A DNA stretch of 64,000 nucleotides from Occultella kanbiaonis (GTDB lineage: Bacteria; Actinomycetota; Actinomycetes; Actinomycetales; Beutenbergiaceae): the NCBI RefSeq assembly GCF_009708215.1, contig NZ_CP046175.1:1922001-1986000 (forward strand). Reading direction: 5' to 3'. Both the position numbers and the translations under genes were made by a program. Below, piece by piece: positions 8,168 to 16,225 of this stretch. Below the pieces are notes generated by a model. That model saw only the letters and a list, made by a program, of their open reading frames with translations, was not told the DNA's origin and ran no database searches. Within the stretch, counting starts at the first letter, position 1. The number at the start of each line of letters is the position of its first letter.

Positions 8168-9499
8168 GTGAGTACCGCACCTGACCTGACCGAGCCGTAC
8201 GACGTGGTGGTCGTCGGAGGAGGCCCGGCCGGCTATCCCGCCGCCGTGCAGGCCGCGAGGATGGGGGCGCGCACGCTCCTGGTGGAGAAGAACGGCTCCC
8301 TCGGTGGCACCACCACGGTGGCCGGGGTGTTCACGACCTCGCTCTTCCACGCCTGGGGTCGGCAGGTCATCGCCGGCATCGGTTGGGACGCCGTCACTCG
8401 GGCCGTGGCGCTGGCGGGGGACACGCTGCCGGACTTCACCGACTGGGATCGACCGCACTGGAAGCTGTCCGTGCGGGTGACGCCCGTGATCTACGCCGCG
8501 GTCCTCGACGAGCTGGTCGCCGACGCCGGCGTCGACGTCCTGATGCACACGATGCTCGGGGACGTGACCCAGGATCCGGACGGCGCCCACCTGACCCTGT
8601 GCACCAAGGAGGGTCTGGTCGCAGTGCGCGCCGCGATGGTCGTCGACGCCACCGGCGACGCGAACGTCGTGGGTCAGGCCGGCCTGCCCCGCCGCCAGCA
8701 CGAGGAGCTGCAGCCGGGCACGCTCATGGTCCGCCTCGGCGGGTATGACGTCGACGTCCTCGACCTGGACGCCCTGGACACGGAGTACGCCCATGCCGTC
8801 GCCGACGGGCGGCTCCGGGCGGACGACTTCAGCAGCGCCGACGCGCCGCTGCGCACGCTCCTGCGCAACAGGGGCCTCAACGCGATCCACGTGACCGGGA
8901 TCGAGGGCGCCACCAGCGCCGAACGCACGGACGCGGAGATGGCGGGCCGGGCCGCCCTCCTGCGGATCTTCACCTTCCTCAAGAGCCAGCCGGGCCTCGC
9001 CGCCACCACGGTCGACTGGGCCGCACTGGAGACCGGCATCCGGGAGACCTCGACGATCGAGGGCCTGGTCACCATCACCGGCGAGGACTACGCGTCCGGC
9101 CGGTTGTGGGAGGACGCGGTGAGCTACAGCTACTTCCCGATCGACATCCACCGATCCGACGGCGCCGGCGTGGACTTCCGGATGCTCGAGGTCGGCACGT
9201 TCCCGAGCATCCCGCTCCGGGCGCTCATTCCCGCGGGTAGCGAGCGGATCGTCGTGGCCGGGCGCTCGCTCAGCGCGGACCGGGTCGCCAACTCCGCCGC
9301 CCGGGTGCAGGCCTCCTGCATGGCGATGGGGCAGGCCGTGGGTGCGCTCGCGGCCCTGGCCGGGCCGGCCGGGGGAGCGACCCGGGTGGCCGTGGACGAG
9401 GTCCGCAGCGCCATTCGCGCGGACGGCGCGATCGTGCCGGGCGACCCGGGGACACCGCACGGCACGGCTGCTTCAGGCGGTGTCGCGATCATCGGGTGA
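8168..9499 (+). CDS. FAD-dependent oxidoreductase
   Basis: 443 residues. The FAD-binding dinucleotide fold opens the protein (VVVVGGGPAG, residues 13-22), followed by VEKNGSLGGTTTVAG. A second conserved block, VVDATGDANVVGQAG, and a late GRSLSADRVANSAARVQ motif place it in the FAD_oxidored (PF12831) group. These are often found in catabolic clusters for sugars or plant-derived compounds, but the substrate is unknown. The GTG start at 8168 has GAGGGAG seven bases upstream. It lies 44 bases after the IclR gene on the same strand, so cotranscription is likely. Confidence 0.82.
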   Translation: MSTAPDLTEPYDVVVVGGGPAGYPAAVQAARMGARTLLVEKNGSLGGTTTVAGVFTTSLFHAWGRQVIAGIGWDAVTRAVALAGDTLPDFTDWDRPHWKLSVRVTPVIYAAVLDELVADAGVDVLMHTMLGDVTQDPDGAHLTLCTKEGLVAVRAAMVVDATGDANVVGQAGLPRRQHEELQPGTLMVRLGGYDVDVLDLDALDTEYAHAVADGRLRADDFSSADAPLRTLLRNRGLNAIHVTGIEGATSAERTDAEMAGRAALLRIFTFLKSQPGLAATTVDWAALETGIRETSTIEGLVTITGEDYASGRLWEDAVSYSYFPIDIHRSDGAGVDFRMLEVGTFPSIPLRALIPAGSERIVVAGRSLSADRVANSAARVQASCMAMGQAVGALAALAGPAGGATRVAVDEVRSAIRADGAIVPGDPGTPHGTAASGGVAIIG

Positions 9500-9527
9500 C
9501 GTCCCGCCCACCCGGGCGACGATGCGC

Positions 9528-9758
9528 TCAGGCGCGTGGCTCCCAATCGGAGGACGTCGACCGTGCCCGGCTGAGCGGTCGGCGGCTCAGCGCGTCCGCG
9601 CCGGCGAGGACGTCGGCGCGCACGCGTTCGGCGTCACGGTCGGTGCCCCGGCGCCAGTACGGCTCGGCGTCGCGGTTGCGATGGTCATCGCGGTGGAGCA
9701 GGAATCCCAGCAGGGCGATGGCGAGGACGGCGAGTGCGAGTTCCATGTCAGTCATCAT
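9528..9758 (-). CDS. Small single-pass membrane protein
   Basis: 76 residues (72 if the ATG at 9746 is used). A hydrophobic segment, MELALAVLAIALLGFLL, is followed by a charged cytoplasmic tail rich in Arg and Asp. No known domain is evident. It diverges from the GlxA-type regulator across a perfect palindrome that begins only ten bases upstream of this start, so both genes may share control. No ribosome site is visible, which limits confidence. Confidence 0.5.
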   Translation of the reverse strand: MMTDMELALAVLAIALLGFLLHRDDHRNRDAEPYWRRGTDRDAERVRADVLAGADALSRRPLSRARSTSSDWEPRA

Positions 9759-9767
9759 GCGCTCGCA

Positions 9768-9795
9768 GCATCTCTGCCACGAGTGGCAGAGATGC
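9768..9795. promoter_or_regulatory. Perfect 28-bp palindrome, likely operator of the GlxA-type regulator
   Basis: Arms GCATCTCTGCCAC and GTGGCAGAGATGC (13 bp each) flank the spacer GA without a mismatch. It lies upstream of both divergent genes, 25 bases before the -10 box of the regulator and just before its -35 position. That suits an autoregulatory operator better than a terminator. Confidence 0.65.
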
Positions 9796-9820
9796 CATTG
9801 CGCGCAGGAATCCAGCCACC

Positions 9821-9826
9821 TACGCT
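9821..9826 (+). promoter_or_regulatory. -10 box TACGCT, leaderless start
   Basis: TACGCT ends six bases before the ATG at 9833. No ribosome site is present. Confidence 0.5.
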
Positions 9827-9832
9827 GTGCCC

Positions 9833-10786
9833 ATGGCACTGCACCGCATCGCCGCGCTGCTCCTGGAGCCGATGGCCGCGTTCGAGTACGCCGTCGCGGC
9901 CGAGGTCTTCGGCCTCGACCGCACCGATGACGGCGTCCCATCCTTCGAGTTCATCACCGCCGGCCCGGTCGTCGGGGAGCCGGTCGGGCTCAACTCCGGC
10001 GGCGCCATCGTGCCCACCCATGCGTGGTCGGACGCGATCGACGCCGATCTCGTCGTGGTCCCGGCTTCCGCGATCCGGGAGGACTACCCGGTGGACCTCC
10101 TCGACGTGATCCGGACCGCGCACGCACGCGGCGCCACCATCCTGACGATCTGCTCCGGCGCCTTCACGCTCGCGGCCACCGGCCTGCTCGATGGGAAGAG
10201 GGCCACCACCCACTGGCGCTACCTCGAGCTGTTCCAGCAACGGTTCCCGCAGGTCGACGTCAGCATGGATGTGCTCTACGTGGACAACGGCTCGATCATC
10301 ACCGGAGCCGGGACGAGTGCCGGCATCGACGCCTGCCTCCACCTGGTCCGGCGCGAACTCGGCGCCGGCGTCGCGAACGTCATCGCCCGCCGAATGGTCG
10401 TGCCGCCGCAGCGTGACGGCGGGCAACGGCAGTACGTCCAGGCTCCCGTGCCCGAGTGCACCGCCGACAGTCTGCAGCCGATCCTGGCGCACGTGCTGGA
10501 GAACCTCCAGGAGCCGCACTCCGTCAGCTCGCTCGCCCGCCGTGCGGTGATGTCGGAACGCACCTTCGCGAGGCGGTTCGTCGCCGAGACCGGTACCACG
10601 CCGCACCGGTGGCTGCTGCAGCAACGCGTGCTCCGCGCCCGCGAGCTGCTGGAGCGCACCGACGCCTCGATCGAGCAGATCGCCGGTGACGTCGGCTTCT
10701 CCTCCGCCGCGCTGTTGCGCGCGCACTTCCAGACCGTCGTCGGCACGGCGCCCCAGCGCTACCGCCGCGCCTTCTCCACCACCTGA
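9833..10786 (+). CDS. GlxA family transcriptional regulator (DJ-1/PfpI plus AraC HTH)
   Basis: 317 residues. Residues 5-170 form a DJ-1/PfpI-like domain whose nucleophile elbow ICSGAFTLAATGLLDG keeps Cys 107. The C-terminal 100 residues are an AraC/XylS double helix-turn-helix (SSLARRAVMSERTFARRF and IEQIAGDVGFSSAALLRAHF). Family members usually act as regulators rather than amidases. The neighbouring small membrane protein and the palindrome suggest a local regulatory target. Its 3' end faces the CE15 gene at a distance of 12 bases. Confidence 0.9.
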   Translation: MALHRIAALLLEPMAAFEYAVAAEVFGLDRTDDGVPSFEFITAGPVVGEPVGLNSGGAIVPTHAWSDAIDADLVVVPASAIREDYPVDLLDVIRTAHARGATILTICSGAFTLAATGLLDGKRATTHWRYLELFQQRFPQVDVSMDVLYVDNGSIITGAGTSAGIDACLHLVRRELGAGVANVIARRMVVPPQRDGGQRQYVQAPVPECTADSLQPILAHVLENLQEPHSVSSLARRAVMSERTFARRFVAETGTTPHRWLLQQRVLRARELLERTDASIEQIAGDVGFSSAALLRAHFQTVVGTAPQRYRRAFSTT

Positions 10787-10798
10787 TCTCGGCGCCCG

Positions 10799-11962
10799 TC
10801 AGGTGCTGGTCGCCACGGTCGCCGATGCCACTACGGCTGTGGCTGTAGGCTCGGCGAGCACACGATCGGCTGCGTCGAGCGCGTGCCCCCAGTCCTCGAC
10901 GGTGAGGTCGTGGCCGCCCGATCGCACGTGGTAGGAGAGCCGGCCGCCGATCCGCTCACCCAGGGACGGCAGTGACACCGGCTGCTCGCCCTCGACCCGG
11001 GTACCCGTGAGCGCGAACGACTCATACACCGGCGAGGCGGCCACGGTGGCCAGGTACTCGCCGAGCGGGTCCGCCCATGCGTCCTCGACCGCGCTCGCGA
11101 CGTGCAGCGCGCGCGGTGCGATGAGCGCCAGCAGTTGGTGGGCGTCCACCGGGAGGTCGTCCTCGCGGCCGGCGTAATCGGCGAAGCCGGGCGCGAACCA
11201 GTGCGGGAAGCTCGTCGTGATGGCTGCGATGGTCTCCTTGCCCGGCACGTGGTGCCGGTGCAGGGCCGCTCCTGCGCAGCCCGAGTCGTTGGAGACCACG
11301 ACGGCGAACCGCTCGTCCTGCGCGCCCGCCCAGAGGGCCGCCTTGCCGAGCCGGGAGTGCCCGATGGCCACGGCCGCGGCAGGGTCGATGCCGGGTACCC
11401 CGGCGACGGCGTCGAGGATCCGGCCGAGCCCCCACGCCCAGGCGCCGATCGCGCCCCAGCCCTCGGGATCACCCGGGTCGCGGACGAACAGGCCCCGCAC
11501 ACCGTCGTCCGCGTGGCCGGGCGCGTCGACCTCGACGTCGTCGTAGTGCGCGGTGGCGACCGCGTACCCCCGCCGCAGGATCTCCTCGCACGGCCACCGG
11601 GACGCCTGCGCACCCCGCTCCGTCTCGGCGTTGCGGTGGATCCGGACGCCCGGCGCCGGGGTGGTGGTGTGGTTGCCGGCGAAGTTGAGGCCGATGACGA
11701 CCGGGACCGGGCCGGCCGCTCCCTCGGGCACGTGCACGAGGACCGGCACGACGCGTTCCCCGAGCGGGCCGGCGACGGTGACGTCCAGGTCCAGCCGGTG
11801 CCCGCCCGGCACCGCCTCGGTCCCGCGGTCCTCGACCCCGGCGGTGCTCCCGCCGGCGGGCGTTCGGCCGTACACGTGCCGCGCGAACTGCTCGAGGAGT
11901 TCCGCGCGGCGGTCCGGCCACTCGTCGGGCTGCGTCACGGACAGGGGTGGCAGTTCGAGCAT
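10799..11962 (-). CDS. CE15-like glucuronoyl esterase / acetyl xylan esterase, no signal peptide
   Basis: 387 residues. An alpha/beta hydrolase with the CE15 nucleophile motif GHSRLGKAALWAGAQ (Ser 203), the SNDSGC segment, SFPHWF, and a C-terminal His (H351 in SGGHDLTVEDW); E293 or D294 is a candidate acid. CE15 enzymes cleave the ester between glucuronoxylan and lignin or related uronate esters. The family is normally secreted, but this protein starts MLELPPLSVT with no hydrophobic leader, so it is predicted cytoplasmic. GGAG eight bases before the ATG supports this start over upstream extensions, which overlap the divergent SDR gene. Confidence 0.8.
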   Translation of the reverse strand: MLELPPLSVTQPDEWPDRRAELLEQFARHVYGRTPAGGSTAGVEDRGTEAVPGGHRLDLDVTVAGPLGERVVPVLVHVPEGAAGPVPVVIGLNFAGNHTTTPAPGVRIHRNAETERGAQASRWPCEEILRRGYAVATAHYDDVEVDAPGHADDGVRGLFVRDPGDPEGWGAIGAWAWGLGRILDAVAGVPGIDPAAAVAIGHSRLGKAALWAGAQDERFAVVVSNDSGCAGAALHRHHVPGKETIAAITTSFPHWFAPGFADYAGREDDLPVDAHQLLALIAPRALHVASAVEDAWADPLGEYLATVAASPVYESFALTGTRVEGEQPVSLPSLGERIGGRLSYHVRSGGHDLTVEDWGHALDAADRVLAEPTATAVVASATVATST

Positions 11963-12027
11963 GGGTGGCACTCCATCGGGCTGGACCGTCGGGTCGGGTC
12001 GAGCGTAGTTGACCCGACGGCGGCGGT

Positions 12028-12033
12028 TAGGCT
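12028..12033 (+). promoter_or_regulatory. -10 box TAGGCT, leaderless start for the SDR gene
   Basis: TAGGCT ends seven bases before the ATG at 12041. A TTGACC lies upstream but only 13 bases away, too close for a normal -35. Confidence 0.5.
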
Positions 12034-12040
12034 CGCGGGC

Positions 12041-12895
12041 ATGCGGGGGAACCAGGGCTGGCCGGTCGGCGTGCGCGCGCTGCTCGGCATGGCCGGCTTC
12101 GGCCCCGGGCCCGATGCCGTCCACGAGGTCGTGGCAGGGCGAACCGTGCTGATCACCGGCGCGTCGCGGGGCGTCGGCGAACGGGTCGCGATCCGCCTCG
12201 GGGCCATCGGCGCGCACGTGCTGCTGCTCGCCCGCGGTGAGGCGGTCGAGGACGTCGCGGAGCGGATCCGGACCCTCGGTGGCCGGGCCGACACCTACCG
12301 CGCCGACCTGCGCGACACCGACGCCGCCCGCACCACCGCCGAGACGATCCTGACCGACCACGGCACCCCCGCCGTCGTCATCTCCAACGCGGGTCACAGC
12401 ATCCGCCGCAGCCTCGCCGACTACACCGACCGCTTCCACGACGTGCAGCGACTGACCGGTGTCAACGCCCTCGGCCCGATCGCCCTGCTGCTGCCGCTGC
12501 TGCGGGAGATGACGGCCGACGGCGCCGGTCACCTGATCTCCGTGGCGTCCGCGAGCGTGGACGTGCCCAGCCCGGGCTACTCCGCGTACGCGGCGAGCAA
12601 GTCCGCGTTCGAGGCGTGGCTGCGGGCCGTGGCACCCGAGTTGGCGGCCGACGGCGTGGCCACCACGTCCATCCATCTGCCGCTCGTGCACACCGCCATG
12701 AGTGCCCCGACCGCGCACTACGCCACCGCGCCCGGCCTCGGTGCCGACGACGCGGCCGCGCTCGTCTGCCGGGCGATCGTGGACCGGCCGCGGCTGATCT
12801 CGCCGTGGTGGGCCCGGCTCGGCGGTGCGGTCAGCGCGCTCGCCCCCGCGACGTCCGACCTGCTGCTGCGCACGGCGCTCCGGAACCGGTGGTGA
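12041..12895 (+). CDS. Short-chain dehydrogenase/reductase
   Basis: 284 residues. The NAD(P)-binding motif TGASRGVG is at 39-46, SNAG occurs in the NNAG position, a Ser-rich strand SVASASVD holds the catalytic serine, and Y183-K187 (YAASK) completes the active site. It resembles classical SDRs that act on lipids or fatty alcohols. The stop overlaps the GTG of the acyl-AMP ligase by four bases, so the two are translationally coupled and probably act in one lipid-modification step. The substrate is not identified. Confidence 0.88.
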   Translation: MRGNQGWPVGVRALLGMAGFGPGPDAVHEVVAGRTVLITGASRGVGERVAIRLGAIGAHVLLLARGEAVEDVAERIRTLGGRADTYRADLRDTDAARTTAETILTDHGTPAVVISNAGHSIRRSLADYTDRFHDVQRLTGVNALGPIALLLPLLREMTADGAGHLISVASASVDVPSPGYSAYAASKSAFEAWLRAVAPELAADGVATTSIHLPLVHTAMSAPTAHYATAPGLGADDAAALVCRAIVDRPRLISPWWARLGGAVSALAPATSDLLLRTALRNRW

Positions 12896-14808
12896 GTCAC
12901 CGGTCCGGTTGGCACGCCGTCCCCGAGGCCGCCGCGGTGCTCGGCGCGATGGCGCCGCGGCCGGCTGACCTACCCGCGGTCGGCCCACTGTGGCGCTACG
13001 GCACCACCCTTCCCGGGGCGGCCCTCGCGGCCGCACGCCGGAGCCCGCATGGCCCGGTGCTCGTCGATCACCGGGGCCTGCTCGACGGCGAGGGGTTGGC
13101 TCGCGAGGTCGAGGTCGCCGCCGCGCGCCTCACCGGGGAACTGCGCGTCGCCCGCGCCGACCGGGGCGCGGCCGGCGGCGAGCCTGCGCCACGGATCGCC
13201 GTGCACGCCCGCGACCACCGCGGCCAGGTCGCGACCGTGATCGCCGCCGGTGCCCTCGGCGTGGACGTCGTGCTCATCGGCCCGAGCGTCGGCACCACTC
13301 GGCTGCGGTCGATCCTCGGCCGGACCCGCCCCGACGTCGTGGTCCATGACGACGCCACCGCCGCCGGTCTCGCCGCAGCCCTCGACCCCGGCACCCGGCA
13401 CTACGACTGCTCGCCGCGGCCCGACCCGGCGGCCGTAGGAGGGGACCCCTCGGGGGGTCCCGCTCGCCCGGCCGATCGGTGGCGACGGCGGCGGGTCGGG
13501 ACGCTGCACCTGTTGTCCTCCGGGACCACGCACACCCCGCACGCGACCGCCCGGCCGGGGGTACGCCGCGCGCAGTTGGCGACCGTGCTCAGCCTGCTCG
13601 CAGCGCTGGGGCTGCGCCGCGGCGAGCCGGTACTCGTCACCGCGCCGCTGTCGCACGGGCACGGGCTCAGCGTGTTCTCGGCGGCCCTGGTGATCGGGGC
13701 GCCGGTCGTGCTCGGCCACGGCCAGGCGCCAGAACGCTGGGCAGAGCTCATCGACACCCACCGGATCGGGGCCGTCCTGGGTGTCCCGGCGCAGCTCCTG
13801 GGACTCGTCGACGTGCTCGAGACGTACTCGCCGCGCCCCCCGTTGCGTCGGATCGCGGCAGGCTCCGCGCCGCTGCCCGTCGACCTCGCCACCCGGATCG
13901 AGGCGCTCTACCCCGGCGCGCTCGTGGACTTCTTCGGCACCAGTGAGACCGGCACCGCCACGATCGCCACCGCTGCCGACCTGCGGGCCGCCCCGGGGAC
14001 GGTGGGCCGGCCGGCAACCGGCGTCCGCCTGCGGATCCGCGACGACGGCGCCGACGTGCCCGACGGCGTCACGGGACGACTGTGGCTCCGCTCGCCCTGG
14101 CGGGCCGCCGACACCCCGGGTGGCTTCGTGGCAACCGGGGACGTCGGCCACCTGGACGGCACGGGCCGCCTGTTCCTGGCCGGGCGCGCGGACGACGTCG
14201 TCGTGGTCGGTGGTCACAACGTCCACCTGGGCGAGGTGCGGGACTGGTTCCTGCGCCAGCACGAGGTGAGCGACGCCGTTGTCCACGCGGTCCCCGACGA
14301 GCGCCTCGGGCAGGTGCTGCACGTGGAGGTCAGCGGCGTCGACATCGACGACGCGGCCCTGCTCGGGAGGGCCCGGGACGAACTGGGCTCGGCCCGTGCG
14401 CCGCGGCGCGTTGATACGGTGGGTGCAGGGCAGGCACACACAACGCCCGGGCATCGTGGCCCGGGGCCGTCACGGCACGAGGGGAAGTCACGCGTGAGCC
14501 AGACCGAGGTACCGACGATCGTCCGCAACGACGCGGAGGGGCAGTACGAGATCTGGGTTGGAGGGACCAGGGCCGGGATCGCCGCCTTCCACACCGAGGC
14601 CGCCGGCACCGCATTCAGTCACACCGTCGTCGACGACGAGTTCGCCGGCCAGGGGCTCGGCAGCGCCCTCGCGCGCGGTGCCCTCGACGACACCGTCGCC
14701 CGGGGCGAGACGATCGTGCCCTACTGCCCGTTCATCGTCGCCTACCTGCGGCGCCACCACGACTACGACGACTCGGTGCACTGGCCGGACCCCGACCAGG
14801 GGCGGTGA
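12892..14808 (+). CDS. AMP-dependent acyl ligase, atypical, running in frame into a GNAT domain
   Basis: The open frame encodes 638 residues. Residues 1-530 are an ANL-family adenylating enzyme: a P-loop-like SSGTTHTPHAT near 209, FGTSETGT near 349, TGDVGHLDGTG near 416 and GRADDVVVVGGHNVHLGEV after it. Two features are odd. The P-loop lacks the usual Gly-x-Pro-Lys ending. The C-terminal catalytic lysine motif (PxTxxGKxxR) is absent: after APRRVDTVGAG the frame crosses what looks like intergenic DNA and enters a GNAT domain at residue 535. Possible explanations are a deletion that removed the ligase end, or a true fusion. The GTG start overlaps the SDR stop. Confidence 0.7.
   Translation: MSHRSGWHAVPEAAAVLGAMAPRPADLPAVGPLWRYGTTLPGAALAAARRSPHGPVLVDHRGLLDGEGLAREVEVAAARLTGELRVARADRGAAGGEPAPRIAVHARDHRGQVATVIAAGALGVDVVLIGPSVGTTRLRSILGRTRPDVVVHDDATAAGLAAALDPGTRHYDCSPRPDPAAVGGDPSGGPARPADRWRRRRVGTLHLLSSGTTHTPHATARPGVRRAQLATVLSLLAALGLRRGEPVLVTAPLSHGHGLSVFSAALVIGAPVVLGHGQAPERWAELIDTHRIGAVLGVPAQLLGLVDVLETYSPRPPLRRIAAGSAPLPVDLATRIEALYPGALVDFFGTSETGTATIATAADLRAAPGTVGRPATGVRLRIRDDGADVPDGVTGRLWLRSPWRAADTPGGFVATGDVGHLDGTGRLFLAGRADDVVVVGGHNVHLGEVRDWFLRQHEVSDAVVHAVPDERLGQVLHVEVSGVDIDDAALLGRARDELGSARAPRRVDTVGAGQAHTTPGHRGPGPSRHEGKSRVSQTEVPTIVRNDAEGQYEIWVGGTRAGIAAFHTEAAGTAFSHTVVDDEFAGQGLGSALARGALDDTVARGETIVPYCPFIVAYLRRHHDYDDSVHWPDPDQGR
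13442..13461. repeat. Perfect hairpin within the ligase gene
   Basis: GGGACCCC and GGGGTCCC pair over eight bases around the loop TCGG. It lies in a poorly conserved, Gly/Pro-rich linker of the ligase (GGDPSGGPA), where an inserted palindromic unit would be tolerated. Confidence 0.6.
14494..14808 (+). CDS. Small GNAT acetyltransferase (YjdJ/COG2388-like), internal start
   Basis: 104 residues, the normal full length of this family. The order is an N-terminal strand pair (NDAEGQYEIWVGGTRAG), the hallmark FSHTVVDDEFAGQGLGSALARGAL with the acetyl-CoA loop, then IVPYCPFIVAYLRRH. The GTG at 14494 is preceded by GAGGGGAAG at a six-base gap. That strongly suggests it is also, or only, translated on its own, even though the ligase frame reads into it. 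TTGATACGG near 14411 may be part of its own promoter. The substrate is unknown; the family includes small protein or amine acetylators. Confidence 0.8.
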   Translation: MSQTEVPTIVRNDAEGQYEIWVGGTRAGIAAFHTEAAGTAFSHTVVDDEFAGQGLGSALARGALDDTVARGETIVPYCPFIVAYLRRHHDYDDSVHWPDPDQGR

Positions 14809-14874
14809 CCCACGCCGTCGGCGGGTGACTCTCGGCGGCCGAGGTCATCCGCACCGTCCTGGCCGGGCTCGACC

Positions 14875-15441
14875 TCACGCCGGCGCGCCGGGCGGCCCGT
14901 CGAGCACCGTGGGCCGGTACTCGAGCATCTGGAGCCGGCCGTCGAACACCCGGTGGTCCAGCAGGTCGAGCCGGACGTCGGGCCAGTCGGTATAGATGTT
15001 GTCGTAGCCGGTCGCTCCGTTCACCACCGGGAACACCACGACCCGGTACCGGTCGACCAGCCCAGCGGTGAGCAGCGTGCGGCACAGCGAGAGGCTCCCG
15101 AGGGTATGCAGCGCGGTACCGTCCTTCTTCATCGCCCGCACCACTTCGACGGCATCGCCGCTGACGAGCTGAGTGTTCTGCCAGGTGAGCGGCTCCGAGA
15201 GCGTCGATGAGAACACGACCTTCGGCAGGCGATCCAGCGGGCCGAGGTCTTCCTCGCCAGTACCGGCGAACCCCGACATCAGCTCGTAGGTCTTGCGACC
15301 CATCAGCACCGTGTAGTCGGTCGGTTCGTTCGCCATCCACTCGAAGTACTCGGGGCCTTCCATGCCCCAGAAACCCGGCCAGCCCTCGGCGGCTCCATAG
15401 CCGTCGAGCGAGGTGATCACGTCCACGGTCAGTTCCGACAT
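14875..15441 (-). CDS. Dihydrofolate reductase family protein (RibD C-terminal type)
   Basis: 188 residues. The start SELTVDVITSLDGYGA, the VLMGRKTYE motif and LGSLSLCRTLLTAGLVDRYRV are diagnostic of the RibD_C/DHFR-like NADPH reductases common in actinobacteria. These stand-alone members have no settled substrate. GGAGG eight bases before the ATG at 15441 fixes the start. It diverges from the DUF4287 gene with about 220 bases between, in which I see no clear operator. Confidence 0.88.
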   Translation of the reverse strand: MSELTVDVITSLDGYGAAEGWPGFWGMEGPEYFEWMANEPTDYTVLMGRKTYELMSGFAGTGEEDLGPLDRLPKVVFSSTLSEPLTWQNTQLVSGDAVEVVRAMKKDGTALHTLGSLSLCRTLLTAGLVDRYRVVVFPVVNGATGYDNIYTDWPDVRLDLLDHRVFDGRLQMLEYRPTVLDGPPGAPA

Positions 15442-15660
15442 TGTCGTCGCCTCCATAGGTCTCAGGTGACCAGTCACGCTAGCGGTGGCCGTGATGTCGG
15501 TAAAGGGACCTTCCGGGTCGCTGGGGTCTCCGTCCAGCACGCTGGGGTTCAGGGGGTGGTGGTGCCACCGGGCCGTGGCCGGGTCCGAGGTCCGATCGGG
15601 CGCGGAGCGCGCCGGGACGCGCCATGATGGACCAACCGCACCCTTCGGAGGGACCCCGGC

Positions 15661-16209
15661 ATGGCCAGCCTCGACGACGCCGTCGCCACCCAGATCGCCA
15701 ACATCGAGGCGAACTCCGGGCGCACCATCGCTCAGTGGACCGCCGCGATCACCGCCGCCGGGCTGACCAAGCACGGCGAGATGATCGCCTGGCTGAAGGC
15801 GGAGCACGGCTTCACGCACGGCAACGCCAATCTCGTGGCGACGCTCGCCCGCCAGGGTGACGCCCCGCCGTCGGACGATGAGCTTCTGGCGGCCCAGTAC
15901 GCCGGCGCGAAGGCGGCGCTGCGGCCCATCCACGACGCGATCCTCGACGCCGCCACGGCGCTCGGCGACGACGTCGAGGTCGCCGTCAAGAAGACCGGGG
16001 TGAGCCTGCGCCGGCGCAAGCAGTTCGCGCTCGTGGAGGCGCCGTCGGCGAAGCGGGTGGTGCTCGGGCTGAACGCCGCCGACGTCGCACCCACGGACCG
16101 GTTGGAGGCTGCGACCGGCATGTGCAACCGGAGGGTGCTCCTCACCGACGTCGAGCAGGTGGACTCCCAGGTCCGGTCCTGGCTGAGGGCCGCTTACGAA
16201 TCAGCGTGA
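15661..16209 (+). CDS. DUF4287 and DUF5655 domain protein
   Basis: 182 residues. Residues 1-65 match DUF4287 (a helical domain with TIAQWTAAITAAGLTKHGEM and WLKAEHGFTHGNANL). Residues 75-182 match DUF5655, with AVKKTGVSLRRRKQFALVE. The function is not established; DUF5655 has been likened to nucleic-acid-binding or transport-related small folds, which I cannot confirm. GGAGGG eight bases upstream supports the start. A separate DUF5655 protein lies just beyond folC. Confidence 0.8.
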   Translation: MASLDDAVATQIANIEANSGRTIAQWTAAITAAGLTKHGEMIAWLKAEHGFTHGNANLVATLARQGDAPPSDDELLAAQYAGAKAALRPIHDAILDAATALGDDVEVAVKKTGVSLRRRKQFALVEAPSAKRVVLGLNAADVAPTDRLEAATGMCNRRVLLTDVEQVDSQVRSWLRAAYESA

Positions 16210-16218
16210 CGTCGGCGC

Positions 16219-16224
16219 TAGACT
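16219..16224 (+). promoter_or_regulatory. -10 box TAGACT for the ileS leader
   Basis: TAGACT is followed seven bases later by the start of the structured T-box leader. TTACGA at 16194-16199 is a possible -35, but the 19-base spacer is long. Confidence 0.45.
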
Positions 16225-16225
16225 C

